From an uncultured Woeseia sp. (GTDB lineage Bacteria; Pseudomonadota; Gammaproteobacteria; Steroidobacterales; Woeseiaceae): a DNA stretch of 33,261 bases. Position 1 is the first letter of the stretch. Each line of letters begins with the position of its first letter. Below, one piece after another: positions 1 through 7,536 of the stretch. The DNA is taken from NCBI GenBank assembly GCA_913031125.1, contig CAJWFK010000029.1, positions 1 through 33,261 on the forward strand, in the 5' to 3' direction. The position numbers and the translations under genes are program-made. The notes beneath the pieces were generated by a model, which made no database searches, was not told the origin of the DNA, and was given only the letters and a program-made list of their open reading frames with translations.

Positions 1-55
<55 letters not shown>

Positions 56-269
56 AACCCACTGCTTTGTATTTTTTTATTACTAAATTCTTCTAATACT
101 CTCCTAAGTTGCGCAAATTTATTGATTTAAATCGACTTTTTATTATTTTATTCAAAGTTAATCTTTCAATTATATATTTGTGCTAATTTGTTTTGTTTTT
201 CTTTAAATTTAAGTCTTTATTCCTTGTAAGCCCTATTTCTGCTGTCTTTGACGGTATTTTAACACCATC
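56..269. other. AT-rich spacer between tRNA-Tyr and tRNA-Gly
   Basis: This 214-bp stretch has long runs of A and T and no open frame worth reporting. It is long for a spacer inside a tRNA operon. No clear hairpin-plus-T-run terminator and no convincing sigma-70 promoter pair was seen, so it is probably transcribed as part of a tRNA-Tyr/tRNA-Gly precursor and trimmed. Confidence 0.5.
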
Positions 270-354
270 TGGTGGAGGGGGTAGGATTCGAACCTACGTA
301 GGCATAGCCAGCAGATTTACAGTCTGCCCTCGTTGACCGCTTGAGTACCCCTCC
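270..354 (-). tRNA. tRNA-Tyr(GTA)
   Basis: The 85-nt minus-strand sequence starts GGAGGGGTACTCAAGCGG and ends CCCCTCCACCA with encoded CCA. GGAGGGG pairs with CCCCTCC in the acceptor stem. The anticodon GTA is the complement of bases 318-320. It has the long variable arm typical of bacterial tRNA-Tyr, and the T-loop GGTTCGAATCC is canonical. A promoter-like element lies just upstream at 372-400. Confidence 0.97.
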
Positions 355-371
355 GCGGACATAAGCGGGGT

Positions 372-400
372 ATTGTCTAATTGAAGCCCTAAACTGTCAA
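372..400 (-). promoter_or_regulatory. Candidate sigma-70 promoter of the tRNA-Tyr/tRNA-Gly unit
   Basis: On the minus strand a perfect -35 box TTGACA (bases 395-400) is followed after exactly 17 bp by a -10 box GACAAT (372-377), which matches TATAAT at four of six positions. The next bases, ACCCCGC, form a GC-rich discriminator, a known hallmark of stable-RNA promoters under stringent (ppGpp/DksA) control. Transcription would start about 10 bp before the tRNA-Tyr 5' end. The stringent-control reading is inference. Confidence 0.7.
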
Positions 401-423
401 CATATAAAAGATTGTTTTTTGAG

Positions 424-978
424 TTAATTTGCGAAGTCCGCTAAACAGTCTTCTTCGCTAATTTTGCTATTCAAAGCCCAGTGCCACGGTTCATATATAA
501 AGCCAAATTTATTGCCGCGCGGGTAAGTCATCGAAAAATCAAATTTCACTGCCTTGTCTACTAGCCAGGCAAATGCATCTGTTTTATCAAATTCTTCGGT
601 CAACGGTCGGGTTCCAGGTGTTGCAATATCAACAGCGCAACCCGTGTGATGTTGACTAAAACCGGGTGCAGCATTAACCCTAAGGATTTGAGAAATTTCT
701 TGTCCGGCTTCGAGTTTGCGTCTGATTAAGTCCGCTTGATATTCAACATTTCTAAATCCCGACACCATAAGCAACTCAATTCCGTCGGACAACGCAGCGT
801 TTACCAAGTCGAACCAATGTGCGGCAGCATCTTCTCTCAGTTGCTGCGGCCGACCTAGAAGATTCGGCCCTACTTCGACAAGCACATTAGTCTCTGGATA
901 ATATGATGGATAGCCGTCTCTACCGTAATCGGCTGGAATTCCTAGTTCTTTGTGTAATTTGCGGTATTTTTCGTTCAA
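424..978 (-). CDS. M15-family D-alanyl-D-alanine carboxypeptidase-like protein (VanY type)
   Basis: The 184-residue protein has the M15B peptidase signature: SGFR at 73-76, the zinc motif SQHHTGCAVD at 108-117 (probable ligands H110 and D117), and EPWHW at 163-167 (catalytic E163, ligand H166). Known family members trim the terminal D-Ala from peptidoglycan peptides. No signal peptide or membrane segment is visible, unlike many VanY proteins, so a cytoplasmic role on recycled muropeptides or export by other means is possible. The only usable start is TTG at 978: no ATG lies upstream before the in-frame stop, and no ribosome binding site is obvious. It is divergent from cmoA across about 114 bp and ends about 70 bp from tRNA-Tyr. 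The family is secure; the substrate is inferred. Confidence 0.85.
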   Translation of the reverse strand: MNEKYRKLHKELGIPADYGRDGYPSYYPETNVLVEVGPNLLGRPQQLREDAAAHWFDLVNAALSDGIELLMVSGFRNVEYQADLIRRKLEAGQEISQILRVNAAPGFSQHHTGCAVDIATPGTRPLTEEFDKTDAFAWLVDKAVKFDFSMTYPRGNKFGFIYEPWHWALNSKISEEDCLADFAN

Positions 979-1092
979 AATTGAAATGTTGTAATGAATT
1001 AATCGATGTTACGGGGATATCCTGCGTTATTTTCCCAAATTTCTGCGAAAATCGCCAAACTTGCTTCTATTTGTTGCTAATAACCTTAAAAA

Positions 1093-1818
1093 ATGGCTAA
1101 AGATCAAATTTTTCACGACACTGCTGTCGAAAGTGGCTCATTTGAGTTCAATGAGTCCGTAGCGCGCGTTTTCCCTGACATGCTGCGTCGCTCTATTCCT
1201 GGCTATGAAGCATCTATCGAAGCTATTGGTATGCTAGTAAAGCGGTATGTTAAACCAAATACAAATTGTTATGATTTGGGATGTTCTTTGGGCGAATCAA
1301 CCCTCGCGATCCGTCGAAACATTGAGGTCCCCGCTTGCGAGATACTGGCTATCGACTCCGCTCCTGCGATGGTTGCAAGATGTCGAACTACGGTCGATGC
1401 AGATCAGAGTAAAACTCCCGTAACAATAATAAAAGGTGATATTCGGGACATCAAGATTGAAAATGCGTCGATAGTCATTATGAACTATACACTCCAATTT
1501 CTTCCCATTGCTGACCGGCAGGCTCTTATTTCAAGAATCTATAGCGGTATGGTTAGTGGGGGAATGTTCCTGCTATCAGAAAAAGTTTCGGATGAAAATC
1601 CTGTGGTTGACAATCTGCTAACTCATTTTCATCACAAGTTTAAAAGGGCCCATGCGTACTCTAATCTGGAAATTGCGCGAAAAAGAACAGCATTGGAAAA
1701 TATTCTAATTCCTGAAACTGAGCGAACTCACATAGAAAGATTAGCGTGTGCCGGGTTCAAGAATCCATGTATTTGGCTAAAAAATATCAATTTCGTTTCT
1801 ATTATGTCTACCCGATAA
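1093..1818 (+). CDS. cmoA: Carboxy-S-adenosyl-L-methionine synthase CmoA
   Basis: The 241-residue protein is a class I methyltransferase-fold enzyme with the glycine-rich motif YDLGCSLGEST and the following LAIDSAPAMV acidic loop. Length and sequence match CmoA (Escherichia coli, 247 aa), including the C-terminal KRTALENI segment. CmoA uses prephenate to convert S-adenosylmethionine to carboxy-SAM, the donor CmoB uses to make cmo5U34 in tRNAs. The ATG at 1093 follows an A-rich stretch with no strong Shine-Dalgarno. The stop at 1816-1818 is two bases before the cmoB start, so the two genes form one operon. Confidence 0.96.
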   Translation: MAKDQIFHDTAVESGSFEFNESVARVFPDMLRRSIPGYEASIEAIGMLVKRYVKPNTNCYDLGCSLGESTLAIRRNIEVPACEILAIDSAPAMVARCRTTVDADQSKTPVTIIKGDIRDIKIENASIVIMNYTLQFLPIADRQALISRIYSGMVSGGMFLLSEKVSDENPVVDNLLTHFHHKFKRAHAYSNLEIARKRTALENILIPETERTHIERLACAGFKNPCIWLKNINFVSIMSTR

Positions 1819-1820
1819 CC

Positions 1821-2741
1821 GTGCTTAACGTAGCCTCATTACAATGTGATTTGGCCGCAATGAATCTCAGTACGTGGCTGGATGATCTGCAACCGTTAAT
1901 AGATTCTCGTATCGCAGACGAAAGCCACGGGCAACTCCGTAACTGGCGTAATATCCTAAATAACTTACCCACTTCACAAGAGGGCCAACAGCACCAGACT
2001 GAAGTTCGCGATCTCCTTATACAGCTCGTTCCATGGCGAAAAGGACCCTTCGATCTCAACGGAGTACATGTAGATTCTGAATGGCGTTCGGACATGAAAT
2101 GGAATCGTTTAAAGGACAAGATTTCTCCTCTAGATAACCGCCAAGTGTTGGATGTAGGATGTGGCAACGGTTATTACATTCTTCGAATGCTAGAGGCCGG
2201 CGCTAATTATGTTATTGGTATTGATCCAACCATATTGTTTGTCATCCAGTTTGAGGCTATTCGTAAATTGACAGGTATCCAGTCCGCGCACGTTTTACCC
2301 CTTAAATTGGAGGAATTACCGCCCCTTTCTAATGCTTTTGACACTGTTTTTTCTATGGGCGTGCTTTATCACCGACGCAACCCCAAAAGCCATCTTTCAG
2401 AACTTCTGGGGGCACTCCAACCCGGTGGGGAGCTTGTGCTTGAAACATTGGTCTTACCAGGTAAAGAAGATAGAGTATTTAAACCAAGTGGGCGGTATGC
2501 CCGTATGCGAAACGTTTGGCACCTCCCAACAGTTTCCGCACTACAAAAATGGTTGGTTGAAACTGGATTTGTTGATGCTCATGTTATTGATATAACGGTT
2601 ACTACGACAGATGAACAACGGACGACTAACTGGATGCCTTACGAATCACTGGCAGAGGCACTCAACCCAAAAGATCCGAAACTTACGCTAGAGGGACTGC
2701 CAGCACCAACTAGGGCCATTATTCTCTGCCAACGCCCGTAA
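1821..2741 (+). CDS. cmoB: tRNA U34 carboxymethyltransferase CmoB
   Basis: The protein contains the CmoB signatures LVPWRKGPF, LDVGCGNGYY, GIDPT, FSMGVLYHRR and VTTTDEQR in the usual order. CmoB transfers the carboxymethyl group of carboxy-SAM to 5-hydroxyuridine at tRNA position 34, extending wobble decoding. I place the start at GTG 1821 (306 aa) because the 20 residues up to the STWL segment then align without a gap to the N-terminus of Escherichia coli CmoB. The first ATG, at 1860, would remove 13 conserved-length residues. The open frame reaches back to 1746 inside cmoA, but that extension has no counterpart in the family. It is translationally linked to cmoA by a 2-nt gap. Confidence 0.94.
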   Translation: MLNVASLQCDLAAMNLSTWLDDLQPLIDSRIADESHGQLRNWRNILNNLPTSQEGQQHQTEVRDLLIQLVPWRKGPFDLNGVHVDSEWRSDMKWNRLKDKISPLDNRQVLDVGCGNGYYILRMLEAGANYVIGIDPTILFVIQFEAIRKLTGIQSAHVLPLKLEELPPLSNAFDTVFSMGVLYHRRNPKSHLSELLGALQPGGELVLETLVLPGKEDRVFKPSGRYARMRNVWHLPTVSALQKWLVETGFVDAHVIDITVTTTDEQRTTNWMPYESLAEALNPKDPKLTLEGLPAPTRAIILCQRP

Positions 2742-2794
2742 ACGCTAAAAGAGTAAACTGGCCATAGCAATTTTGAAGAGATATGTCTTACAAC

Positions 2795-2822
2795 AAAAAA
2801 GGCCGCCCAGGTTATGGGCGGC
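2795..2822 (-). terminator. Intrinsic terminator oriented on the minus strand
   Basis: GCCGCCC (2802-2808) and GGGCGGC (2816-2822) form a perfect 7-bp GC-rich stem with a 7-nt loop. On the minus strand the stem is followed by a run of six U (complement of 2795-2800). On the plus strand the hairpin is followed by AAAGTT, so it is a poor terminator for cmoB. It therefore ends a minus-strand transcript with no recognised gene, either the small frame at 2892-3005 or read-through from ogt. Confidence 0.7.
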
Positions 2823-2891
2823 AAAGTTAAGCAGAAGGTGTGTCAGGCGCCTATTGGGGCTACTTAGAAAGCTCCATACGTCATTGACGAA

Positions 2892-3005
2892 TTACTCTCC
2901 AGAGCCACAATCTGCATCAGCATTCAAAAATTCGGCTAACGAGGTCTCCGCGCTGTCCAGGCAAACGGACCATCGTAAACACGAGTGTATGATGAGAGGT
3001 TTCAT
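2892..3005 (-). CDS. Possible 37-residue small protein, unrecognised
   Basis: An ATG-started minus-strand frame (start 3005, stop TAA 2892-2894) encodes 37 residues, beginning MKPLIIHSCL and ending DADCGSGE. It has three cysteines (9, 15, 33), an acidic C-terminal half and no membrane helix. An in-frame TGA lies three codons upstream, so it cannot be longer. A correctly oriented intrinsic terminator lies about 70 bp downstream. The ribosome binding site is weak and a frame this short can arise by chance. I do not recognise the sequence. It could equally be part of a non-coding RNA. Confidence 0.25.
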   Translation of the reverse strand: MKPLIIHSCLRWSVCLDSAETSLAEFLNADADCGSGE

Positions 3006-3034
3006 AACTACTCACTGCCAAACATATGCTTCCT

Positions 3035-3100
3035 GCGTGATTGTCACGCTGTTACTGCCGGAAAAGACACTCCTATCTCCGTACGTACCGCTATGGTACG
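3035..3100. promoter_or_regulatory. Two short dyads in the 2742-3214 gene-poor region
   Basis: Two perfect inverted repeats lie upstream of the flavin-binding gene: GCGTGA-TTG-TCACGC at 3035-3049 and CGTACC-GCTAT-GGTACG at 3084-3100. Either could be a repressor half-site pair controlling the plus-strand gene at 3215 or a minus-strand transcript. No recognised regulator box matches. The rest of 2742-3214 holds the terminator and the 37-codon frame described separately, and otherwise nothing I can support. Confidence 0.3.
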
Positions 3101-3214
3101 CGTGGATACTACTATATCTTGTATACAAACACTAGAAATACCCAATATATTGTTGCTATTTTTAGAAAACGAATTATTTTAGACGCTTCAAAAACTTTTG
3201 TTGGGAGGAAAGAC

Positions 3215-3877
3215 ATGAACGACGGATATGCCGTCAGCAAAACAAATCAAGTGCGACAATTAAGGGAATTAGCTGCGTATGACAAAGAGATCGTATATAG
3301 CATCTTAGATGCTGGACTGGTTGGACACGTGGCTTTCATCCAAGACGGTAATCCCATTGTCGTTCCAATGATCTACGGGCGTGACGGTAACACTGTCTAC
3401 TTGCATGGCGCTCGCAAAGCTCGAATCATTCGCTTGCTCGAAGAAAGCCAGCGCATATCCATGAACGTAACTCTTCTTGACGGAATCGTGTATGCGAGAT
3501 CCGTATTCAACTCATCGATGAATTATCGATCAGCAACTCTGTTTGGCGAGCCGCAGTTATTACAAGGTAGCGATGAAAAACTAGCTGCAATGAAACACAT
3601 CAGCGAACACACTATGCCTGGACGATGGAATGAGGTGAGAGAATCGCACGAAAAGGAAGTTAAAATGACAGGTGTAATATCCCTGCTAATAGAGACCGCT
3701 TCCGCAAAGATATCTGCTGGAAATCCTGACGATGAAGAGGAAGATTACAGTATTCCAATTTGGGCCGGGATACTGCCTATTACAACAACAATAGGGTACA
3801 AAACCGATGACGATCGATTGATACCGGGGGTGCTTCCATCTGAAGTGATACTAGCTATGCAAAATCGAATACTATGA
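3215..3877 (+). CDS. Pyridoxamine 5'-phosphate oxidase-family flavin-binding protein (NimA-like)
   Basis: The 220-residue protein fits the split-barrel flavin-nucleotide-binding family (COG3467 type). Visible family features are a YDKEIVYSILDAG helix, the strands around VPMIYGRDGNTVYLHG, TLLDGIVYARS and the conserved segment SMNYRSATLFG. Members bind FMN or similar cofactors; many are uncharacterised and some reduce nitro compounds. The ATG at 3215 is chosen because GGGAGGAA precedes it by 5 nt. The frame stays open upstream to 3041 but without family similarity. The stop (TGA, 3875-3877) directly abuts the stop of the convergent alkyltransferase gene. The substrate is unknown. Confidence 0.85.
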   Translation: MNDGYAVSKTNQVRQLRELAAYDKEIVYSILDAGLVGHVAFIQDGNPIVVPMIYGRDGNTVYLHGARKARIIRLLEESQRISMNVTLLDGIVYARSVFNSSMNYRSATLFGEPQLLQGSDEKLAAMKHISEHTMPGRWNEVRESHEKEVKMTGVISLLIETASAKISAGNPDDEEEDYSIPIWAGILPITTTIGYKTDDDRLIPGVLPSEVILAMQNRIL

Positions 3878-4348
3878 TCAGGATCCCATTTCCAATCGCA
3901 GCAATGCCTCTTTGGCTTGTACCCCTCCGCTATAGCCCATAAGTTCTCCATTAGCTCCTATTACACGGTGACATGGAACAACAATGAGCAACGGATTTAA
4001 GCCACTTGCTCTGCCAACCGCTCTGACCGCTTTTGGGTGACCTAAAGCATGCGCGATGTGACTATACGAGCAAGTGGTTCCATACGGAATTTTTTGTAAT
4101 TCGTGAAATACCACCAGTTGGAATTCAGTACCTGTAAGCTTCAGTTGAAAGTCAAATAACTGGCGTTTTCCATCGAAGTATTCGGTCAGCTGTTTACGTT
4201 CTTCCAAAAATGCTTGATCATCAAACACCCACTGGTCAAACAGTTCTTGTCTGGAAAGACCCCTAACAAAACAGACTTTTTCCAGTCCACTAGCCTTGCC
4301 TGCTAAGACTAACTCACCTATGGGTGTTTTAAGAAAACAGCAATACAT
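3878..4348 (-). CDS. ogt: Methylated-DNA--protein-cysteine S-methyltransferase
   Basis: The 156-residue protein carries the invariant VVPCHRVI active site (124-131, acceptor C126), the helix-turn-helix segment GTTCSYSHIAHALGHP and the RAVGRASGLNP motif with the base-flipping arginine region. It repairs O6-methylguanine and O4-methylthymine in a single suicidal transfer to C126. It has the short Ogt/AdaB length with no N-terminal Ada metal domain. It is co-directional with gabD (84-bp gap), so it may share that transcript. Its stop lies back to back with the stop of the plus-strand gene inside the palindrome TGATCA. Confidence 0.95.
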   Translation of the reverse strand: MYCCFLKTPIGELVLAGKASGLEKVCFVRGLSRQELFDQWVFDDQAFLEERKQLTEYFDGKRQLFDFQLKLTGTEFQLVVFHELQKIPYGTTCSYSHIAHALGHPKAVRAVGRASGLNPLLIVVPCHRVIGANGELMGYSGGVQAKEALLRLEMGS

Positions 4349-4432
4349 CCTGCAATTAATACCTACCGGCGAACAACCTCAAAACAAAGCATATCTTGCT
4401 ATTCAGCTCCACCATTTAATTGACCTGATTCC

Positions 4433-5890
4433 TTATTGATCAAGACCGCCCATACACATATATTTAATCTCAATATAATCGTCTAGGCCATATTTCGACC
4501 CTTCCCGACCCTGACCGGACTCTTTCACTCCGCCAAATGGCGCCATCTCATTAGAGATAATTCCCTCATTAATACCGACAATGCCATATTCCAGACCTTC
4601 ACTAACGCGCCATATGCGACCGACGTCCCGCGAGTAGAAATAACAAGCAAGTCCAAATTCTGTGTCGTTTGCTATCTCTATAGCTTCTTCTTCAGTTTTA
4701 AATTTAAAAATAGGTGCTACTGGACCAAAGATTTCCTCACTAAACACTCTCATGTCAGAATTAACGTCCGCAAGTATTGTAGGCTCAACGAAACAATTAC
4801 CTAAATCTGACCTTGATCCACCAGCAACAATCTTTGCGCCCTTTGCGACAGCATCATCAATAAATTCAAGTACATCATTTGCGGCTCCCTCATTAATCAA
4901 CGGCCCCATAGTCACACCGTCTTCTGCACCGTTACCAAGACGGAACGCAGCAGTAGCCGCTTTAAATTTTTCAGTAAATTCGTCGTAAACACCTTCCTGA
5001 ACTAGAATACGGTTAGCACATACACATGTCTGTCCTGCATTCCGATATTTACAGATCATCGCACCTTCTATCGCCGACTCTATATTTGCATCGTCAAATA
5101 CAATAAACGGAGCATTTCCACCCAGTTCCATTGATGTCCGCTTAACGGTGCCTGAACAAGCGGCAATTAATTTTTTTCCGACTTCCGTTGATCCTGTAAA
5201 CGTTAGTTTTCTGACAGTAGGATTAGAGGTCATTTCTGCACCAATTTCAGACGTGCGACCAGCCACTATATTTATTACTCCTGGTGGTATACCAGCTCGA
5301 TGCGCTAACTCAACAAAAGCAAATGCCGAAAGCGGTGTTGCATTAGCTGGTTTACAAACAACTGTGCAACCAGCTGCTAGCGCTGGCGCAATCTTGCGTG
5401 TCAACATTGCATTTGGGAAGTTCCATGGAGTTATACAAGCCACTACACCGACTGGTTGCTTGATAATTACTACTCGCTTGTCATCAGATGGTGCGGGAAT
5501 TGTATCTCCATATATACGCTTTGCCTCCTCTGCAAACCACTCGATATAACTAGCTCCATAAGCGATCTCTCCTCGTGCTTCGGCGAGCGGTTTACCTTGC
5601 TCGGCTGTCAATATTTGAGCTAAATCCTCTTGTGCCTCCATCATCAGATTGAACCACTTACGTAGAAGTGATCCGCGCTCCTTAGCACTGCGTTTTCTCC
5701 AATCAATCATAGACGCCGCAGCGATATCTATTGCGCGCCTAGTCTCTTCTGTACCGCAAGAAGCTACTTCCGCGATAGTTTCGCCATTCGCAGGATTGGT
5801 AACAGCAAAAGTGCTGCCATTGTCACTATCAGTCCATACACCATTTACATACGCCTGGCTCTTTAAGAGCCCTTTATCAGAGATCTGCAT
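4433..5890 (-). CDS. gabD: NAD(P)-dependent succinate-semialdehyde dehydrogenase (GabD type)
   Basis: The 485-residue protein is a full-length aldehyde dehydrogenase with TPWNFPNAM near 155, the cofactor motif FTGSTEVGKK at 231-240, catalytic E255 in MELGGNAP and catalytic C289 in GQTCVCANR. These match the GabD clade, which oxidises succinate semialdehyde to succinate. Glutarate semialdehyde is the main alternative substrate. The ATG at 5890 has GGGAG five to nine bases upstream. An upstream in-frame methionine at 5926 lies inside tRNA-Thr and is rejected. Only 22 nt separate the start codon from the tRNA-Thr 3' end and there is no room for a normal promoter outside the tRNA, so a shared tRNA/mRNA precursor is likely. 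Confidence 0.92.
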   Translation of the reverse strand: MQISDKGLLKSQAYVNGVWTDSDNGSTFAVTNPANGETIAEVASCGTEETRRAIDIAAASMIDWRKRSAKERGSLLRKWFNLMMEAQEDLAQILTAEQGKPLAEARGEIAYGASYIEWFAEEAKRIYGDTIPAPSDDKRVVIIKQPVGVVACITPWNFPNAMLTRKIAPALAAGCTVVCKPANATPLSAFAFVELAHRAGIPPGVINIVAGRTSEIGAEMTSNPTVRKLTFTGSTEVGKKLIAACSGTVKRTSMELGGNAPFIVFDDANIESAIEGAMICKYRNAGQTCVCANRILVQEGVYDEFTEKFKAATAAFRLGNGAEDGVTMGPLINEGAANDVLEFIDDAVAKGAKIVAGGSRSDLGNCFVEPTILADVNSDMRVFSEEIFGPVAPIFKFKTEEEAIEIANDTEFGLACYFYSRDVGRIWRVSEGLEYGIVGINEGIISNEMAPFGGVKESGQGREGSKYGLDDYIEIKYMCMGGLDQ

Positions 5891-5912
5891 TTTTTCTCCC
5901 GTGAAGTGCTGT

Positions 5913-5988
5913 TGGTGCCGGCACACGGACTCGAACCGCGGACCTGAGGTTTACAAAACCCCTGCTCTACCAGCTGAGCTATACCGGC
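5913..5988 (-). tRNA. tRNA-Thr(TGT)
   Basis: The 76-nt minus-strand sequence starts GCCGGTATAGCTCAGCTGG and ends GTGCCGGCACCA with encoded CCA. The anticodon loop TTTGTAA gives anticodon TGT (complement of 5953-5955), reading threonine ACA. The anticodon stem GGGGT/ACCTC contains one G-T wobble. It corresponds in position to thrU, next to the birA/pantothenate-kinase genes. No strong promoter is visible in the 100 bp upstream, so it may be transcribed with the plsY-birA-coaX-SPOR operon. Confidence 0.97.
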
Positions 5989-6088
5989 CGTATCTATTTT
6001 TTAGTTACTATGTTATTCGAAACCGTGAGTTTACTATGGTTAAGCTCATCTGCGGCGGGAATTTAGATAACTCCTATTGTCTTACCGT

Positions 6089-6787
6089 TTAATTATCCCA
6101 CGGGCAGGTTGCTTGCGCACGCAGCAAAACAATATCTTCTCCATATTTCTGGACTAGGGCGCTTGCAGTTTCGCTAAGAGACACCTCGATATCAATAAAA
6201 TAAACTAATTCCTCTCTCATCCTTGGGGATATATCAGCAACGTACTGCATCGAACTTGCGTCTGCCTTAAGTTTTTCCGCACGACTCCGCTCCTCAAAGA
6301 GCCCTAGAGATATTTTAAGTCCCTGCTCTTCAGTAGTAACCAAATAAGCTTCTCGAATCCCACCATCGCGCAATTTCACAACAATCTGGTTACCAGTCTG
6401 CTCATCCACAATGTCTCGAATTTGAACCCAATGTCCGATAAAAATCGGCAGGTTAACTTCTCTCACGCGTACTTGTGTGCCACGAGAAGCATATTCTGTT
6501 ACCAGCTTATTGGCCTCAGAGCTCGTTTTGAAAGGTCCAAGACTCGCACACGAGCGACCAATATTACTCTTGGGATTCGAGCTACTCTCATTTGATACAA
6601 CGGTGCGAGCAACAGAACCTCCTTCATCAACAGGCTGCGACAGTTTAAGATCTGACGCTAACTGGGATATATCAACTATTACAACACCAGTTTCTGTGGG
6701 GTCTGCTATGTGTCGTCCCCATAGATAGTAGAAGACATTGACTAACACCAGCAACATTAAAAAGTTTTTCAAAGCCGATCCCGCCAA
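6089..6787 (-). CDS. SPOR-domain-like membrane-anchored protein
   Basis: The 232-residue protein has one N-terminal membrane helix (about 8-24), a polar linker rich in serine, and a C-terminal half resembling a SPOR domain. The repeated signs are SLGPFKTSSEANKLV near 82-96 and ISLGLFEERSRAEKL near 158-172, each followed by strands. SPOR domains bind denuded glycan strands at the division site. The same protein type follows coaX in Pseudomonas-like genomes. It overlaps coaX by 19 nt. The start is uncertain: TTG 6787 gives the full helix context, while ATG 6757 would trim ten residues and still keep most of the helix. Confidence 0.75.
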   Translation of the reverse strand: MAGSALKNFLMLLVLVNVFYYLWGRHIADPTETGVVIVDISQLASDLKLSQPVDEGGSVARTVVSNESSSNPKSNIGRSCASLGPFKTSSEANKLVTEYASRGTQVRVREVNLPIFIGHWVQIRDIVDEQTGNQIVVKLRDGGIREAYLVTTEEQGLKISLGLFEERSRAEKLKADASSMQYVADISPRMREELVYFIDIEVSLSETASALVQKYGEDIVLLRAQATCPWDN

Positions 6788-7536
6788 ATTAATGCGAGTC
6801 CTTGAAGAACCAGGTGAGGCCGGTGAAGAATATCGCCATCAAGCTGCTTTAAGAGATATGGCGCATCACCACCCGTCAATATAATTTTCGGGCGTAAGCG
6901 TTCCGCTCTCATTTTTCGTAAAGTACGCTCAACCGCCCCGCAAACAGCATTCAAAGTACCAATGCTCACTGCTGTGCGAGTGCTTTTACCTAAGGTGGGT
7001 AAGTTTCTCGCTGAGCGACGAGACAAACGGGAACACGGAGTAATTTTTCCTGTATCACACTCTAACACCCTATTCATCAAGGCTAGACCAGGCATAATCT
7101 GTCCTCCGAGATGTGTGCCGCTACCATCGACTACGTCGATAGTGACGGCTGTCCCGGCATCAACTGAACAGAAACTGCCTTTAACTTCAGACCGTGCCCC
7201 CAGCATCGCCATCCAACGGTCTACACCCAGCTTCCTAGGCTGTGCGTAGGAACTTTTAAGCCCCAATGTTTCTCTTTCTGACTGTACGAAATGTACATTG
7301 GAATCACAGTACAAACTGAACACTCCGGAAAGACGAGCCGAAAACGCAGCACCAGTAACGTTACTAATAACAACTCCGTTGAGCCGCCGCGGCAACTTTG
7401 TGGTCAACAAACCGAACCCCGACTCGTTAAGCCTAAGGCGCTCAACGCTTCCGGTTCGAGTGATTCGTCCGTCCGCGAATAAACCCCATTTAACCCTCGT
7501 GTTACCAACATCGAGCAGTAACGCTTCATCGGACAT
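6769..7536 (-). CDS. coaX: Type III pantothenate kinase
   Basis: The 255-residue protein is an acetate-kinase/Hsp70/actin-fold kinase with the PHOSPHATE 1 motif DVGNTRVKWG (9-18), LGVDRW (103-108, catalytic D106), SVDAGTAVTIDVVDG (124-138), GGQIMPGL (144-151) and LTGGDAPYL. It phosphorylates pantothenate in the first step of CoA synthesis and, as known for type III enzymes, needs a monovalent cation and is not inhibited by CoA. ATG 7536 overlaps the end of birA by 11 nt, indicating translational coupling. This non-homologous enzyme takes the chromosomal place of coaA in the Escherichia coli birA locus. Confidence 0.95.
   Translation of the reverse strand: MSDEALLLDVGNTRVKWGLFADGRITRTGSVERLRLNESGFGLLTTKLPRRLNGVVISNVTGAAFSARLSGVFSLYCDSNVHFVQSERETLGLKSSYAQPRKLGVDRWMAMLGARSEVKGSFCSVDAGTAVTIDVVDGSGTHLGGQIMPGLALMNRVLECDTGKITPCSRLSRRSARNLPTLGKSTRTAVSIGTLNAVCGAVERTLRKMRAERLRPKIILTGGDAPYLLKQLDGDILHRPHLVLQGLALIWRDRL

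Noticed and set aside
2892..3005. 37-aa frame considered as a PqqA precursor, prompted by the PqqU-like receptor
   Set aside because: It lacks the Glu-x-x-x-Tyr motif required in PqqA and no pqq genes are near.
2773..3135. 120-codon plus-strand open frame after cmoB
   Set aside because: Composition is arginine- and leucine-rich without any motif, it begins inside the sequence of a terminator hairpin, and it resembles random translation.
424..5890. Genomic island integrated by a tRNA-targeting integrase
   Set aside because: No integrase gene and no duplicated tRNA 3' end at the other border were found; the content is mostly housekeeping genes.
5649..6092. 147-codon plus-strand frame across gabD start and tRNA-Thr
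   Set aside because: It runs antisense through gabD and the tRNA; both of those are certain features.
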